From the NCBI GenBank assembly GCA_963678055.1, contig OY782679.1, positions 2,170,001-2,234,000 on the forward strand: a stretch of DNA of 64,000 nt, in the 5' to 3' direction. Each line of letters begins with the position of its first letter. Positions within the stretch are counted from its first letter, which is position 1. This document shows, piece after piece, positions 16,698 through 26,500 of the stretch. A program made the position numbers and the translations under genes. This stretch comes from CAXXOK01 sp963678055 (lineage in GTDB: Bacteria; Bacillota; Clostridia; Christensenellales; Aristaeellaceae). The notes under the pieces are model-generated. The model searched no databases, was not told the DNA's origin, and saw nothing but the letters and a program-made list of their open reading frames with translations.

Positions 16698-17923
16698 TGA
16701 AGAAGCGCAAGCCATGGGTTATTGTGTTGCTGGCGGTATGCACCATACTGCTGGTGTGGTCTGTTACGCAGATACACGCCATCGGCAACAACCTGCAGTA
16801 TCTGGTCACGGCTCCTGTCATCGATACCAGTGCCGGCGGGCAGGATATTCCCCCATTCGATCCGCAGGCAGAATCAACGCAAGAGAAGTCCCCACCAAAC
16901 GCGAAGGCACAGGAGCTGCTTGAAGATCTGCAAATTATCGCGGAAGATTGGGACGGCATCATCGAAGCATACTCAATGTCCGGTATCGTGGAAAGCGCAA
17001 GTTTTGTCAGCGATACAGACGTACCGATACAAACCCGCTTGAACACACTGGGGCCAAACGCATTTCTCATTGCGCCTCAATATTTGCTTGCCGGTCGGCT
17101 GTTTTACCCGGAGGAACTGGAATACGGTTCCCATGGTATTTTGCTGGACGAACAGCTGGCACTTGCGCTGTTCCGCATCACCGAACCTATCGGCCGCACG
17201 GTAACAGTTTCTCAAGTGGAGTTTACGGTCATCGGCGTACTGCGCCACACAAAACGAGTCGGCGACAGCAATGACTACGCTGCCTATGTACCCATGGCCG
17301 CTCTATGGAACCAGGCCATTCAGCTGGATGCCCTGCAAGTCACTGCAAAGCCAGTTTCTGGCGCAGGTGCACGGGCCACGTTTAACGAAGATCTGGAAAG
17401 CTGGTACAGCGGAGGCACGTTGATCAACCTGCAAAAGGAAGCCTCAGGCGCGCAGCTGCCACTGTGGGTGTTGCTATGCACCAGCGGCAGCATCGTACTA
17501 TTTTGGTTGTTTGGTGTATGGAAACGGCGGCTATGGCGGTTTGTGACAGAAAACAAACAAAGGCTGCAGCAGCAGTACCTGCGCCAATTCATTTGGCCTT
17601 TGATCGGCATGGCTTTACTGTTTACGATAACCGGCGGTGCGCTGGTGCTGATCGCGCTGCTGTTACTGCGCGCTATCGTAGCGCCACTGTACATCTTCCC
17701 CGAATGGGTCCCTGCCGTGCCTGTGGTGTGGAATGACATCCAAACCGCATTCTGGCAGGTATGGCAAGGCGCTGCAAACCTGATGGAATTACGCAGTCCG
17801 GAGCTGATTCGCATTCGCTACTTCGGTATGGTCATCAGCTGGTGCAGCGCGATCACCGCTTGCTTGCTGTTTTATCTGTGGGGTATGCTGCGCAAAAAGC
17901 GTAGCAAAGAACAGCACAAATAA
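16697..17923 (+). CDS. MacB-like ABC permease subunit lacking an ATPase domain
   Basis: 408 residues. The topology matches the membrane part of MacB: one N-terminal helix (about 8-27), a large external domain (about 28-250) with the core-domain pattern LLAGRLFYPEEL, GILLDEQLALALF and VEFTVIGVLRHTK, then three helices (about 254-276, 298-326 and 376-398). No nucleotide-binding motif is present, and no separate ATPase gene follows, unlike typical MacAB or FtsX/LolE systems. Its start overlaps the adaptor upstream by one base. Two further adaptors follow. It may use a distant ATPase, or serve as a non-transporting mechanical or signalling partner; the sequence does not decide. Confidence 0.7.
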   Translation: MKKRKPWVIVLLAVCTILLVWSVTQIHAIGNNLQYLVTAPVIDTSAGGQDIPPFDPQAESTQEKSPPNAKAQELLEDLQIIAEDWDGIIEAYSMSGIVESASFVSDTDVPIQTRLNTLGPNAFLIAPQYLLAGRLFYPEELEYGSHGILLDEQLALALFRITEPIGRTVTVSQVEFTVIGVLRHTKRVGDSNDYAAYVPMAALWNQAIQLDALQVTAKPVSGAGARATFNEDLESWYSGGTLINLQKEASGAQLPLWVLLCTSGSIVLFWLFGVWKRRLWRFVTENKQRLQQQYLRQFIWPLIGMALLFTITGGALVLIALLLLRAIVAPLYIFPEWVPAVPVVWNDIQTAFWQVWQGAANLMELRSPELIRIRYFGMVISWCSAITACLLFYLWGMLRKKRSKEQHK

Positions 17924-17957
17924 CCATTGGACTGCGGTAAGGAAAGGATAATCGCCA

Positions 17958-19001
17958 ATGCGCAACTTTAGAATCCTTGCGTTGCTTGCCATCTTGCTGC
18001 TTGCACCGCTGCCTGCGCTGGCAGGCGCGACGTTCAGCGGAACTGTCGTCAATGAGGGCAGTTTGCAGGTGGTAGCGCCGTTTAGCGGTCAGGCAGAAGC
18101 GATCAGCGTACTGGACGGCCAGCGTGTTACAGCCGGACAACCGCTGATAACGCTTTCAACAACCAAGGTCTATGCCCCCGCCGACGGAACCGTGAGCGGC
18201 GTGTTTGCAAAGCCCGGCGAATCGCTTGACGATACAATCGCCATCACACTTGAGACCGGCAACCGCTACAGCGTGAACGCGACAGTTTATATGGCGGCTC
18301 CGTCTCCTGATATGAGGCACATTAAAATCGGCGAGACTGTATATATCAAGCGCAAGTCCCAGCCGGAGTACAACGCCGTGGGCTACGTATCCGCGGTGGA
18401 TGGCTCCGATTACACAGTGACCACACTATCCGGCAACCTGTACATTGGACGCTTCGTATTTGTGTACCGAGAGCCGGACATGACCGAATCATCCTGCATC
18501 GGACGCGGCTATACCGACCGCGCTGCAGACTGGGCGATTGAAGGCCAGGGAACGCTTTACAAAATGCATGTCACAGAGGGCCAGAAGGTTGAGCGCGGGC
18601 AGCTGCTATACGAAACAATTGACGGTACGCCGCCCCAAGCAGAAGCGCTACAGTCGACCGTATGTGCTACCGTTTCCGGCGTGGTCAATACGCTGAAGGT
18701 AAACCCCGGAGACGTCGTCGCCCAGGGGGATGTACTGCTGTCCATTGTTCAGCCGGAGCACTATGCCGTATCGCTGCTCGTGGAAGAAGCCCAGCTTGCA
18801 GGCATTGCTGTCGGGCAGCATGCAACCATCACCATGGACTGGGAGATGGACGCAGACCGCACATTGACAGGCACCGTAACGCAGCTTTCGCACATCGCCA
18901 ATACAGACGGGCAATACACCGCCACGGTTAGCTTTCAGTCTGACAACAGTGTAAAACTAGGCATGAGTGCGACCTTACAGCTTCAGGATATAGATGAATA
19001 A
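17958..19001 (+). CDS. Secreted adaptor-like protein with two lipoyl-type domains (copy 1)
   Basis: 347 residues with a cleavable signal peptide (MRNFRILALLAILLLAP, cleavage near ALAGA). It has two lipoyl/HlyD-like regions: VVAPFSGQAEAISVLDGQRV to TTKVYAPADGTVSG (about 37-80), and LYKMHVTEGQKVERGQLLYE to ATVSGVVNTLKVNPGDVV (about 195-262). A C-terminal barrel-like part ends KLGMSATLQL. There is no helical hairpin like that of the adaptor at 15342. It is paralogous to the next gene, sharing the TTKVYAP motif and overall plan. Probably an extracytoplasmic component of the MacB-like module. Start preceded by AAGGA. Confidence 0.75.
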   Translation: MRNFRILALLAILLLAPLPALAGATFSGTVVNEGSLQVVAPFSGQAEAISVLDGQRVTAGQPLITLSTTKVYAPADGTVSGVFAKPGESLDDTIAITLETGNRYSVNATVYMAAPSPDMRHIKIGETVYIKRKSQPEYNAVGYVSAVDGSDYTVTTLSGNLYIGRFVFVYREPDMTESSCIGRGYTDRAADWAIEGQGTLYKMHVTEGQKVERGQLLYETIDGTPPQAEALQSTVCATVSGVVNTLKVNPGDVVAQGDVLLSIVQPEHYAVSLLVEEAQLAGIAVGQHATITMDWEMDADRTLTGTVTQLSHIANTDGQYTATVSFQSDNSVKLGMSATLQLQDIDE

Positions 19002-19036
19002 ACGCAATGAATAAAACATATACGGAGGGAAAAACG

Positions 19037-20119
19037 ATGAAAACACCTAGAAAAGCACTTGCCATCCTGCTTGCGCTGCTATGTGCGGCGCCGGGGCTTG
19101 CCTTGGCTTCCGGCAGCTATGACGGAACCATCGTCTGCGTTACGCCGCAGGTTGTATGCGCGCCGTTTGGCGGCACGGTCAGCACGGTTGTGCTTAAGGC
19201 GGGAGAAAAGATCAGCACCGGAGATGCCGTCGCCACGGTGGAAACCACCAAGGTGTATGCCCCATGCGATGGTACGGTTACAGGCTTGTTCGGCCAGCCG
19301 GGTGATGATGCTAAAACCATCGAAGATCGCTTCGGTGCCGTACTGTACATTGCACCAACCATGCAATTTACCATCACTTCAACCGCAACCAAGGCTTACG
19401 GCAGCATCGAAACGATGTATGTGCACATCGGTGAGACCGTGTATATGCGCAGCAGCGGTACCTATGACCGTAACTTTGCACAAGGCATTATTACAGCGGT
19501 CGATGGCATGGACTTCACCGTAGAAACCACATCCGGCTCGTTGCTGATGGACGAGCAAGTATACATGTTCCGCTCGCCGGAGCTGCTCAATGAAACACGC
19601 GTCGGCCGCGGTACGGTGTCCCGTACACCAGAAATCGTCATGGCTGGCGAGGGTAGTATTGTGGCGATGCATGTGCAAGATGGCGACAGCGTGACGCGCG
19701 GGCAACTGCTGTACGAAATGGTAACAGGCATCCTGCCCGGCCTTACAGCAACGGGGAATGTGCTCACGTCCAGTGTATCGGGCATTGTTGAAAGCGTAGA
19801 AATCGCCGCCGGTGACAGCATTGCCAAGGGCGACGTTCTCATCACCGTATCCCCGGCCGATAGCATGCGTGTCGCTCTCGAACTGGCCGAGTACGACCTG
19901 GCCAATGTGCATGAAGGCGACCCGATGCTGCTCAGCTTTAATTACGATGAAACAGGCGAGACTACACTGCCTGGCACCGTGGAGATGATCTCAAATGTCG
20001 CAACCCAGACGGAAGATGCCGACAGCGAAGTGGTTACCTACACGGTTTACATTCGTTTTACGCCCGATGACAGCGTGCGACTTGGCATGACCGTGACAGC
20101 GTTTGAGATAGAAGAATAG
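19037..20119 (+). CDS. Secreted adaptor-like protein with two lipoyl-type domains (copy 2)
   Basis: 360 residues from ATG at 19037, preceded by ACGGAGGG; an ATG 30 bases earlier has no site. Signal peptide MKTPRKALAILLALLCAAPG, cleavage near ALASG. It repeats the plan of the preceding protein: VVCAPFGGTVSTVVLKAGEK to TTKVYAPCDGTVTG, a middle part with IETMYVHIGETVYMR (compare MRHIKIGETVYIK), a second lipoyl half around IVAMHVQDGDSVTRGQLLYE, and a C-terminal KLGMS-like end (VRLGMTVTAFEIEE). A recent-looking tandem duplication that has since diverged. It is the last gene before a strong bidirectional terminator. Confidence 0.75.
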   Translation: MKTPRKALAILLALLCAAPGLALASGSYDGTIVCVTPQVVCAPFGGTVSTVVLKAGEKISTGDAVATVETTKVYAPCDGTVTGLFGQPGDDAKTIEDRFGAVLYIAPTMQFTITSTATKAYGSIETMYVHIGETVYMRSSGTYDRNFAQGIITAVDGMDFTVETTSGSLLMDEQVYMFRSPELLNETRVGRGTVSRTPEIVMAGEGSIVAMHVQDGDSVTRGQLLYEMVTGILPGLTATGNVLTSSVSGIVESVEIAAGDSIAKGDVLITVSPADSMRVALELAEYDLANVHEGDPMLLSFNYDETGETTLPGTVEMISNVATQTEDADSEVVTYTVYIRFTPDDSVRLGMTVTAFEIEE

Positions 20120-20195
20120 CTGCTATTCATTCTTACAAAAGCCAAAGGATATGCGAATACTGGCGAGTAATATCCATTCCCTTGACACATTAAAA

Positions 20196-20230
20196 AAAAG
20201 AGCTGTTCCATAACACGGAACAGCTCTTTT
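20196..20230. terminator. Bidirectional rho-independent terminator
   Basis: AAAAGAGCTGTTCC (20196-20209) and GGAACAGCTCTTTT (20217-20230) form a perfect 14-base stem with a seven-base loop, with A-runs and T-runs on either side. It separates the plus operon ending at 20119 from the minus operon ending at 20242. Confidence 0.93.
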
Positions 20231-20241
20231 GGGATTGTGAT

Positions 20242-21225
20242 TTACTTGAAAACCACATCAAATGCATTGTACAGATAGTAACGGGACATCAGCGTCTGAT
20301 GGACTTCCTTGGACAAACAGTAGAACAGGTTGTTTTCCTCCGGATTCATGCCATAGCTGAAATACTCCGTATCGGCAACCATCGCCTTGATCTGGGCATT
20401 CATTACACCATACATCATATCGCGACCGCCACCGCAGGCAGCATAGATGAAGAAATCGTCCTTGTAGTCGCTGTTTGCATCAATCGCCTGCTGCAAGGCC
20501 GCAATTTGTTCATCCGGCGTTGCTTCCATGGACATCTCGGCCGCGCCACTAATCGCACCGCTGAAAGGCATATACCATTTGCTGTAGTCCAGCAGATTGA
20601 AGAACATATGCCAGGTCGCATAGCTGCCGCGGGAGTATCCGGCAAAGGCACGATGATCGCGGGAGGCGATAAACCCGGCCTCATCGACTGACGGTGCATA
20701 GGTCCGGTACATGCCCTCAACCGTCGGGATCAAATCATTGCGAACTTCCAGCGGGAAGTTGGTCATATCAATTCCGCGGGTTTCATAATCGTTGTAGTAG
20801 GTCGGAAATACCATAATGAAGGGCTCGGTAATCCCGGCTTCGATCATGTTATCAACTGCGTTTTTGGCGCGCGGATCGCCAATGAAGCTGTCCTGCGTTT
20901 CGTTGGAACCATGCAGGAAGTAGATAATGTTGTACTGCTCCGTGCCGTTTTCATCATAGCCATAGGGCAGATATACATTGGCCCAAGTGTCCAGCGTGTC
21001 TCCATAGACATCGGTCGTGTAGGGCACTTTCACCACGGTTCCGGGCTGGGTGGACTCCGCATCATAGAAGGTCATATCGTAGCGTTTGTAGGAGGTCTCG
21101 CTGCCTACGATATCCGTCGTCGTATACACGCTTAAGTCTTCCGGGGCGGTTCGCCCATCGGCCAGGCCGGTGCTAAGACCCGCAACCAGGACCAATGTTG
21201 TGACTAGTAATAGGAATTTTTTCAT
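20242..21225 (-). CDS. Secreted CE1-like (feruloyl esterase-type) esterase
   Basis: 327 residues with a signal peptide (cleavage near GLADG). It has an esterase-D/CE1 fold: NVYLPYGYDENG and NIIYFLHGSNE at about 84-110, predicted nucleophile Ser198 in FAGYSRGS, an acid in ACGGGRDMMY and a C-terminal histidine in KEVHQTLMSRYY. Enzymes of this type remove ferulic or acetyl esters from xylan. It is the last gene of the minus-strand locus and closely similar to the protein at 22552-23499 (shared RTAPEDLSVYTTTD). A more distant copy lies at 52624. Acting with the CE15 esterase next to it, it would free xylan from phenolic cross-links. Substrate inferred from family. Confidence 0.85.
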   Translation of the reverse strand: MKKFLLLVTTLVLVAGLSTGLADGRTAPEDLSVYTTTDIVGSETSYKRYDMTFYDAESTQPGTVVKVPYTTDVYGDTLDTWANVYLPYGYDENGTEQYNIIYFLHGSNETQDSFIGDPRAKNAVDNMIEAGITEPFIMVFPTYYNDYETRGIDMTNFPLEVRNDLIPTVEGMYRTYAPSVDEAGFIASRDHRAFAGYSRGSYATWHMFFNLLDYSKWYMPFSGAISGAAEMSMEATPDEQIAALQQAIDANSDYKDDFFIYAACGGGRDMMYGVMNAQIKAMVADTEYFSYGMNPEENNLFYCLSKEVHQTLMSRYYLYNAFDVVFK

Positions 21226-21291
21226 CTTCGTTACCCTTTCTAAGTTTTATTTTGGATTGTTCTGCTGTAGCTAAACAACAAGCGTTACGGT

Positions 21292-22524
21292 TTACTTCAG
21301 GTATAGGTCCATATAGTCAAAATAGTTGTTCCAGTCTTCCGCATTAATGCCATGTTTCCCAGTGCGCATGTGATAGGCCATACTCTCCGTAAAGACTCGC
21401 GTACCTACCGGCGGTTGTTCCACCGTGTTGTCCTCGATCACTTCATGACCAAACAAACGGAAAGCGTCCCGGCTCATCATCATAGCATTCCATGAGCCCT
21501 GCGAATCGTTGGATAGGTCTGTCTCGGCACTGCTGACATAGATCTTGCGCGGTGCAATACAGGCAATCAGCTCATGCTGATCTACAGGTAGCTCGTTCAC
21601 TCTGTCATTGTAGGTCTTAAAACTATCGCGCATCCACCAGCGGAATGAGGCATTCAGATCACTAATCTGCTCTCTTGTATTGCTTCGGCTCATGCTTGCA
21701 CCACAGGTGCCGCTAACGGTCGCAATCGTCAAAGCAGCTCGCTCATCATTAGCACCAGCCCAAAGCGCAGCCTTACCCAGACGAGACATACCGGTAACAA
21801 CGAGGCGGCTGGCATCGACATTTACATCCGTTTGGAGATAATCGGCCATTCGTTCAAGACCAAATGCCCATGCGCTGATTCCCTTGAAGTCCGGTTCATC
21901 AAAGAGAGAGATGATTCGTCTGTTATACGTTCTGGTGTTGTCGGGCGAAAAATCATCACAGAATACCACTGCGATTCCGTACCCGCGCTGGACGGCCTGC
22001 GCAATGCACCACATGTCAGCTTGTATGCCGCGAGTATCCTCTTCCACATTCGGATATTTTCTGACTGAATAGGAAGCAAGAATCTGCGCATCATCCATAA
22101 CAGTATGCACAGCACCGAAGCTCAAACCATAGACCACCGGGACCGGCGCATCGGATTTTGGTACAATCAGAAGCATCAATGCGTCCGACGAACCCTTTTC
22201 GGTTGACACGTGAATCCGGATCTGCTTGCGAATCGCGGTTCCATCCAGCGTATCGCCTTCTTCCAGCACCTCAAAGGATGTCTCAAAGCCGTATGCGGGA
22301 ATCGGGCCATACATGGTGTCTGCAAAAAGCTTAAGCAACTCTTGCCGCCTCGCTGCGAACTCCTCCTGTGAGGTGACAGGCGTTCCGTCTTCCATGACCA
22401 TCAGTTCGGGTAGGTTGACATATTCGCGGTTTGTGGCCTGCTCCGCGTGGCTCATCACCGGTAATGCCAGCAGAATGAGCACGAGAGCCAGAGATACAAC
22501 ATTCGCTGTCAGGCTTTTGTTCAT
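21292..22524 (-). CDS. CE15 glucuronoyl esterase
   Basis: 410 residues with a signal peptide (cleavage near SHAEQ). The CE15 signature is clear: VVTGMSRLGKAALWAG with nucleophile Ser247, and the catalytic histidine His391 in MRTGKHGINAEDW; an acidic residue near SSAETD (about 334) may complete the triad. The nearby conserved ANDERAALTIATVSG is also typical. CE15 enzymes cleave the ester between 4-O-methyl-glucuronic acid side chains of xylan and lignin alcohols, releasing acidic xylan from lignin. It lies between two CE1-like esterases in the same orientation, which supports a joint role against lignin-carbohydrate esters. The uronate route at 44930-49614 could use the released sugar acid. 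Confidence 0.88.
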   Translation of the reverse strand: MNKSLTANVVSLALVLILLALPVMSHAEQATNREYVNLPELMVMEDGTPVTSQEEFAARRQELLKLFADTMYGPIPAYGFETSFEVLEEGDTLDGTAIRKQIRIHVSTEKGSSDALMLLIVPKSDAPVPVVYGLSFGAVHTVMDDAQILASYSVRKYPNVEEDTRGIQADMWCIAQAVQRGYGIAVVFCDDFSPDNTRTYNRRIISLFDEPDFKGISAWAFGLERMADYLQTDVNVDASRLVVTGMSRLGKAALWAGANDERAALTIATVSGTCGASMSRSNTREQISDLNASFRWWMRDSFKTYNDRVNELPVDQHELIACIAPRKIYVSSAETDLSNDSQGSWNAMMMSRDAFRLFGHEVIEDNTVEQPPVGTRVFTESMAYHMRTGKHGINAEDWNNYFDYMDLYLK

Positions 22525-22551
22525 GTGTACAGTCTCCTTGTGTGCGGTTGC

Positions 22552-23499
22552 TTACTTGAATAACACATCCACAAATGCATTGTAGAAATAGTAACGGGAC
22601 ATCAATGTCTGATGAATTTGTTTGGACAAGCAGTAATACAAATTGTTATTGGCCGGATCTAGGCCATAGCTGAACATGTCATCTGCGAGCAATGCATTGA
22701 TCAGCTCATTGCCGTTTTCATACGCCATGTCTCTCTTGCCACCGCAGGCGAGATACACAAAGAAGTCATCAGCATATTGTGGGTACTTGGCAAGTGTAGT
22801 TTTAATGTCGTCATACACGCTTCCAAAGCTGCCGGAGAAAGGCAGGAACCACTTGGCCCGGTCAAGCATGTCGGTGAAAAGCGTCCACATCACTGCCCCG
22901 CCCTGGGAATATCCGCTGAAGGCGCGGTGTTCACGGGATGCGATGAAGCCTGCATCGTCGACCGTTTCTGCGTAGGTACGGTATTTGCTTTCCACAGCAG
23001 GCATCAGGTCCTTACGCACCTCTTGGATGAAGGTCTGATGATCGGTGCCACGGGTTTCATAATCGTAATAGTACGTCGGGCAGACCATGATAAAGGGTTC
23101 TGCAACCCCGACTTCAATCATGTTGTCGAGTGCATTTTTCACACGTTCGTCACCCAGCAGGCTATCCTGCGTCTCGTTGGTGCCATGCGTGAAATAGATG
23201 ATGTTATACCGCTGCGTACCGTTTTCATCATAGCCATACGGCAGGTATACATTCGCCCATGTATTCAGCGTATCGCCATACACATCGGTGGTGTAATCAA
23301 GCTTTACAATCGTGCCGGGCTGCGTGGACGGTTCTTCATAGAAAGTCATATCATAGCGCTTATAGGTGGTCTCAGCATTCACAACGTCCGTCGTCGTATA
23401 AACGCTTAAATCCTCAGGCGCGGTCCGCTCCTGTGCATACCCGGTGCCAAATCCAGTCAGTAGGACAAGAACTGCCAGTAGAGATACTATCTTTCGCAT
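22552..23499 (-). CDS. Secreted CE1-like (feruloyl esterase-type) esterase
   Basis: 315 residues with a signal peptide (cleavage near GYAQE). Same plan as the protein at 20242: NVYLPYGYDENG, NIIYFTHGTNE, Ser198 in FSGYSQGG, DMAYENG in the acid region and KQIHQTLMSRYYFYNAF near the end. The similarity to 20242 along the whole chain points to a duplication that now brackets the CE15 gene. The difference around the nucleophile (SQGG against SRGS) may mean different ester preference. Part of the operon that begins with the permuted GH3. Confidence 0.85.
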   Translation of the reverse strand: MRKIVSLLAVLVLLTGFGTGYAQERTAPEDLSVYTTTDVVNAETTYKRYDMTFYEEPSTQPGTIVKLDYTTDVYGDTLNTWANVYLPYGYDENGTQRYNIIYFTHGTNETQDSLLGDERVKNALDNMIEVGVAEPFIMVCPTYYYDYETRGTDHQTFIQEVRKDLMPAVESKYRTYAETVDDAGFIASREHRAFSGYSQGGAVMWTLFTDMLDRAKWFLPFSGSFGSVYDDIKTTLAKYPQYADDFFVYLACGGKRDMAYENGNELINALLADDMFSYGLDPANNNLYYCLSKQIHQTLMSRYYFYNAFVDVLFK

Positions 23500-23544
23500 T
23501 TGAGTTCACCTTTCGTCGATCAGTGTTTCGTCATGTTGTTGAAG

Positions 23545-23582
23545 GGAAGACCCGCTGCTATGTTATAAACAGCAGGTCTTCC
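23545..23582 (-). other. Intergenic hairpin without U-tract
   Basis: GGAAGACC-C-GCTG (23545-23557) pairs with CAGC-A-GGTCTTCC (23570-23582) in the 98-base gap between the permuted GH3 and the esterase downstream. No T-run follows on the minus strand. It is more likely an mRNA processing or stabilising element than a terminator. Confidence 0.6.
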
Positions 23583-23597
23583 ATAGATAAATCAGTC

Positions 23598-26500
23598 TTA
23601 GCGGCGCGCACGCTTGGTGCTGACAATGGAGATGCTCAGGAACAGGACAAACAGCGCACCGAAGACAATATCAGCGATGATAAAGGCATCCTGCCACCAT
23701 CCGCGTGTTTCCACTACGATTGTCGTATATCCCAAACCATTCATCGCATTGGAGTTGGCCACAGTATACATAATACGTGCCGTTGCTTCCCGCATGGCGG
23801 TAACAACTTTGGGGTCATCCGCGTACAGCTTCAATTTTTCAGACCACTTGCTTGCATCGTTGCAGTCCCATGCATCGCCACCAGCCAGAAGGCCCTGAAT
23901 AACATCCATGAAATCGTTGCTGTTGGAGAAGTCAGTGATAATGAATCCCGGCATGCCCCATTCGCCGCGCAGGATATTGGTCAGCAGATTGTAATCGCCA
24001 CCGGCCCATATCGTGCCTACCCGGTTAAACGAGGTCATGACACAGTACGCATTGGACTCCTCAATCGGGTACTCAAACGCCTGCAGGTAAATTTCGCGGG
24101 CTGCCTGTTCGTTGGTCCAAACACTGATGCCGTCTCGTCCCGATTCATGATCGTTCAGGGCAAAGTGTTTCATGTAAACGTAGACGCCTTTGGATTGGAT
24201 ACCGGCGACTTCCGCTGCACACATCTTGCCTGATACAAACGGATCTTCTGAGTAGTACTCGAAGTTGCGTCCGCTGTAGGGTGTCCGGTGCATGTTCACG
24301 CCCGGGCCGTAAATGCCGCTGTAGGATTTCCGGTTTGCCATCAGGCAGTCATTGCCCATGCTGCGGCCAACCGCTTCTGCCAGCTCTACATCAAAGGTCG
24401 CTGCCAGCATGTCTTCAGAGGTGTAGCTCGTGGATGCGCCACCGCCGGTCAGGCGAGCCGTAATACCAAGCGGGCCGTTTTCATCCTTGGTCGAGGGCTT
24501 ACCAACGCTGGCAAGTGGGGCTGTGCTGTGGTAGGCTTGCCCGATCAGCTTGTTCATTTCCTTCAGCTTAACCTGATCCAGCAAATCATCCCAGGTATAG
24601 ACATTGCCATCGGCCAGGGTAATGCTGCCATCCAGGGGAACACCAATGAACTGCGCCAGTGTCAGTTCACCTTCCGCTTGCAGGGTGGGCATGGTGCCTT
24701 CCCCGTCGGAATCCAGAATCGTTTTCAGCGCTTCGACCAGTTGCTCATTGGCGGGCATTTGCACAGCCGCTTGATAGATGCCGCCGCTGAAATCAGCCTT
24801 TGGCATCGTGCCGGCCCAATCGCTTCTGGTCAGATACACAACATCGTTGCTGATATCAGTGTCCACTTTGTTGAGGTCTGCATGATTGAGTTGATTGCTA
24901 ATCGCTGCGCCCGTGCTGGCGGTTGCGTAGAGAGTGTCGTCCTGTTTCCCCTGCGTATAGGAAACGGCGAGTTCAGCGTTTCTGGTGCCCGACATGAGAC
25001 TTACGTCAACGCTTCCGTTTGCCGTATCCTTGCTTGCATCTTTCAGCATGAGGATATTGTTGAGCGCTTCGTGCGCACCATTGCCGGTTGCAAAGTAGTA
25101 ATTGCCGGCATCGACAATATAGGTCTCCTGACCATTGCGGTCATAGGTGCGCATTTCGCTTTTATCAACCGTTACGGTTGCTTTCACGGTGCTGTTGGCC
25201 GGTACACTGACCTTTGTATAGCCTACAAGCTCCACGGCCGCTTTTTCGATTCCGTTTTCACGGTCATAGTCAGTATAGGGCGACTGCATGTAAATCAGTA
25301 CCGATTCCTTGGCATCCAGCGCACTATTGTTGGTCACATCGACAGCAAACTCGAAGCTGTCTTTCTGCTCGCTCATGTTGAGCTTGCCGTAGCTGATGTC
25401 GCTGTAGCTTAAGCCATAGCCAAACGGATATGCTACCGTAGACGCATAATCATAATCGCCTACCGCAGCATTGCCCAGGACATAGTCTTCATACCGGGTT
25501 TCATAATAGCGATACCCGACATAAATCCCTTCCTGATACACAACGTAGTATTCGTCCTTGGAGTCTTTGAAGGACAATCCGGCCTCTGCCGCATTGGTAT
25601 ACGCCGTTACATACGCATTTTGAATGGCTGGTGAGGTGGCATTGTCATAGCAATAGGTATCCACCAATCGACCGCTGGGGTTTACGCTGCCGTTTAATAG
25701 ATCGCCGATCGCGTTGATCCCGGTCTGGCCGACACCGCCAACCCACAAACAGGCATCAATACCGTAATCCACACCGCTGATGCTTGGCTCCAGAACGTCC
25801 AGCTCAACGGCATTGGATGTATTGAGAAGAAGGATAATTTTGCTAATCACGCCATCTGCCTTCAGATCCGCCAGCTTGGATAGAATATCACGTTCTTCCT
25901 TGCTAATGGACAGGATGTTACCATCTGCATCTCCGGCACCGGTCACAGGCAAGTCTTTACCTTCGCCGCAAACGCGCCCTACCACCATAATGGCAGCATC
26001 GCCATAGGAAGCAACGGAATCCCACACTTCGCTTGTGAAGGTATCGATCGGCACTTCATTAACGAAGAAGTCTTCGTTTGCAAAAATGTGATTGTTCATC
26101 GAGCCGCTGCCCTCTTTGAGGCCAAACGACGCCCCTGCGCCCTCAGTATAGAAGGACCACATGACCGGGTTTACGGAAAATTCATCATCAGTCAAGGCAT
26201 CTTTCAGGGTTTTGGCTGATGCTGTATTCATGCCGCCAGAGCCCGTACCGCCGTACACAAAGTGGGCGGATGCGGTGCCAAGGAGTGAAACTTTCGCGCC
26301 TTTATCAAGCGGCAGGGCGTTGTCGCGATTCAGCAGCAGCACGCCGCCATTGGCAACGACACTTTCACAAAGCGCTTCTGCGGCAGCTTCCTGCTCCTGG
26401 CTGGTTGCATAGTCCGAAACGAAACGATCCGGAATATCCTCATCAGCATCGCCGACAATGGTAGCGTTTTCAATGCCAAGCACCATATTAACAATGGATG

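Noticed and set aside
18160..19265. TTK motif in both secreted adaptors as a lipoylation site
   Set aside because: Spacing after the Lys is too short for a lipoyl domain and the proteins are exported, so lipoylation is unlikely.
24288..25412. Plus-strand open frame of 374 codons opposite the permuted GH3
   Set aside because: Antisense of the GH3 barrel and fibronectin regions; no motif or start signal.
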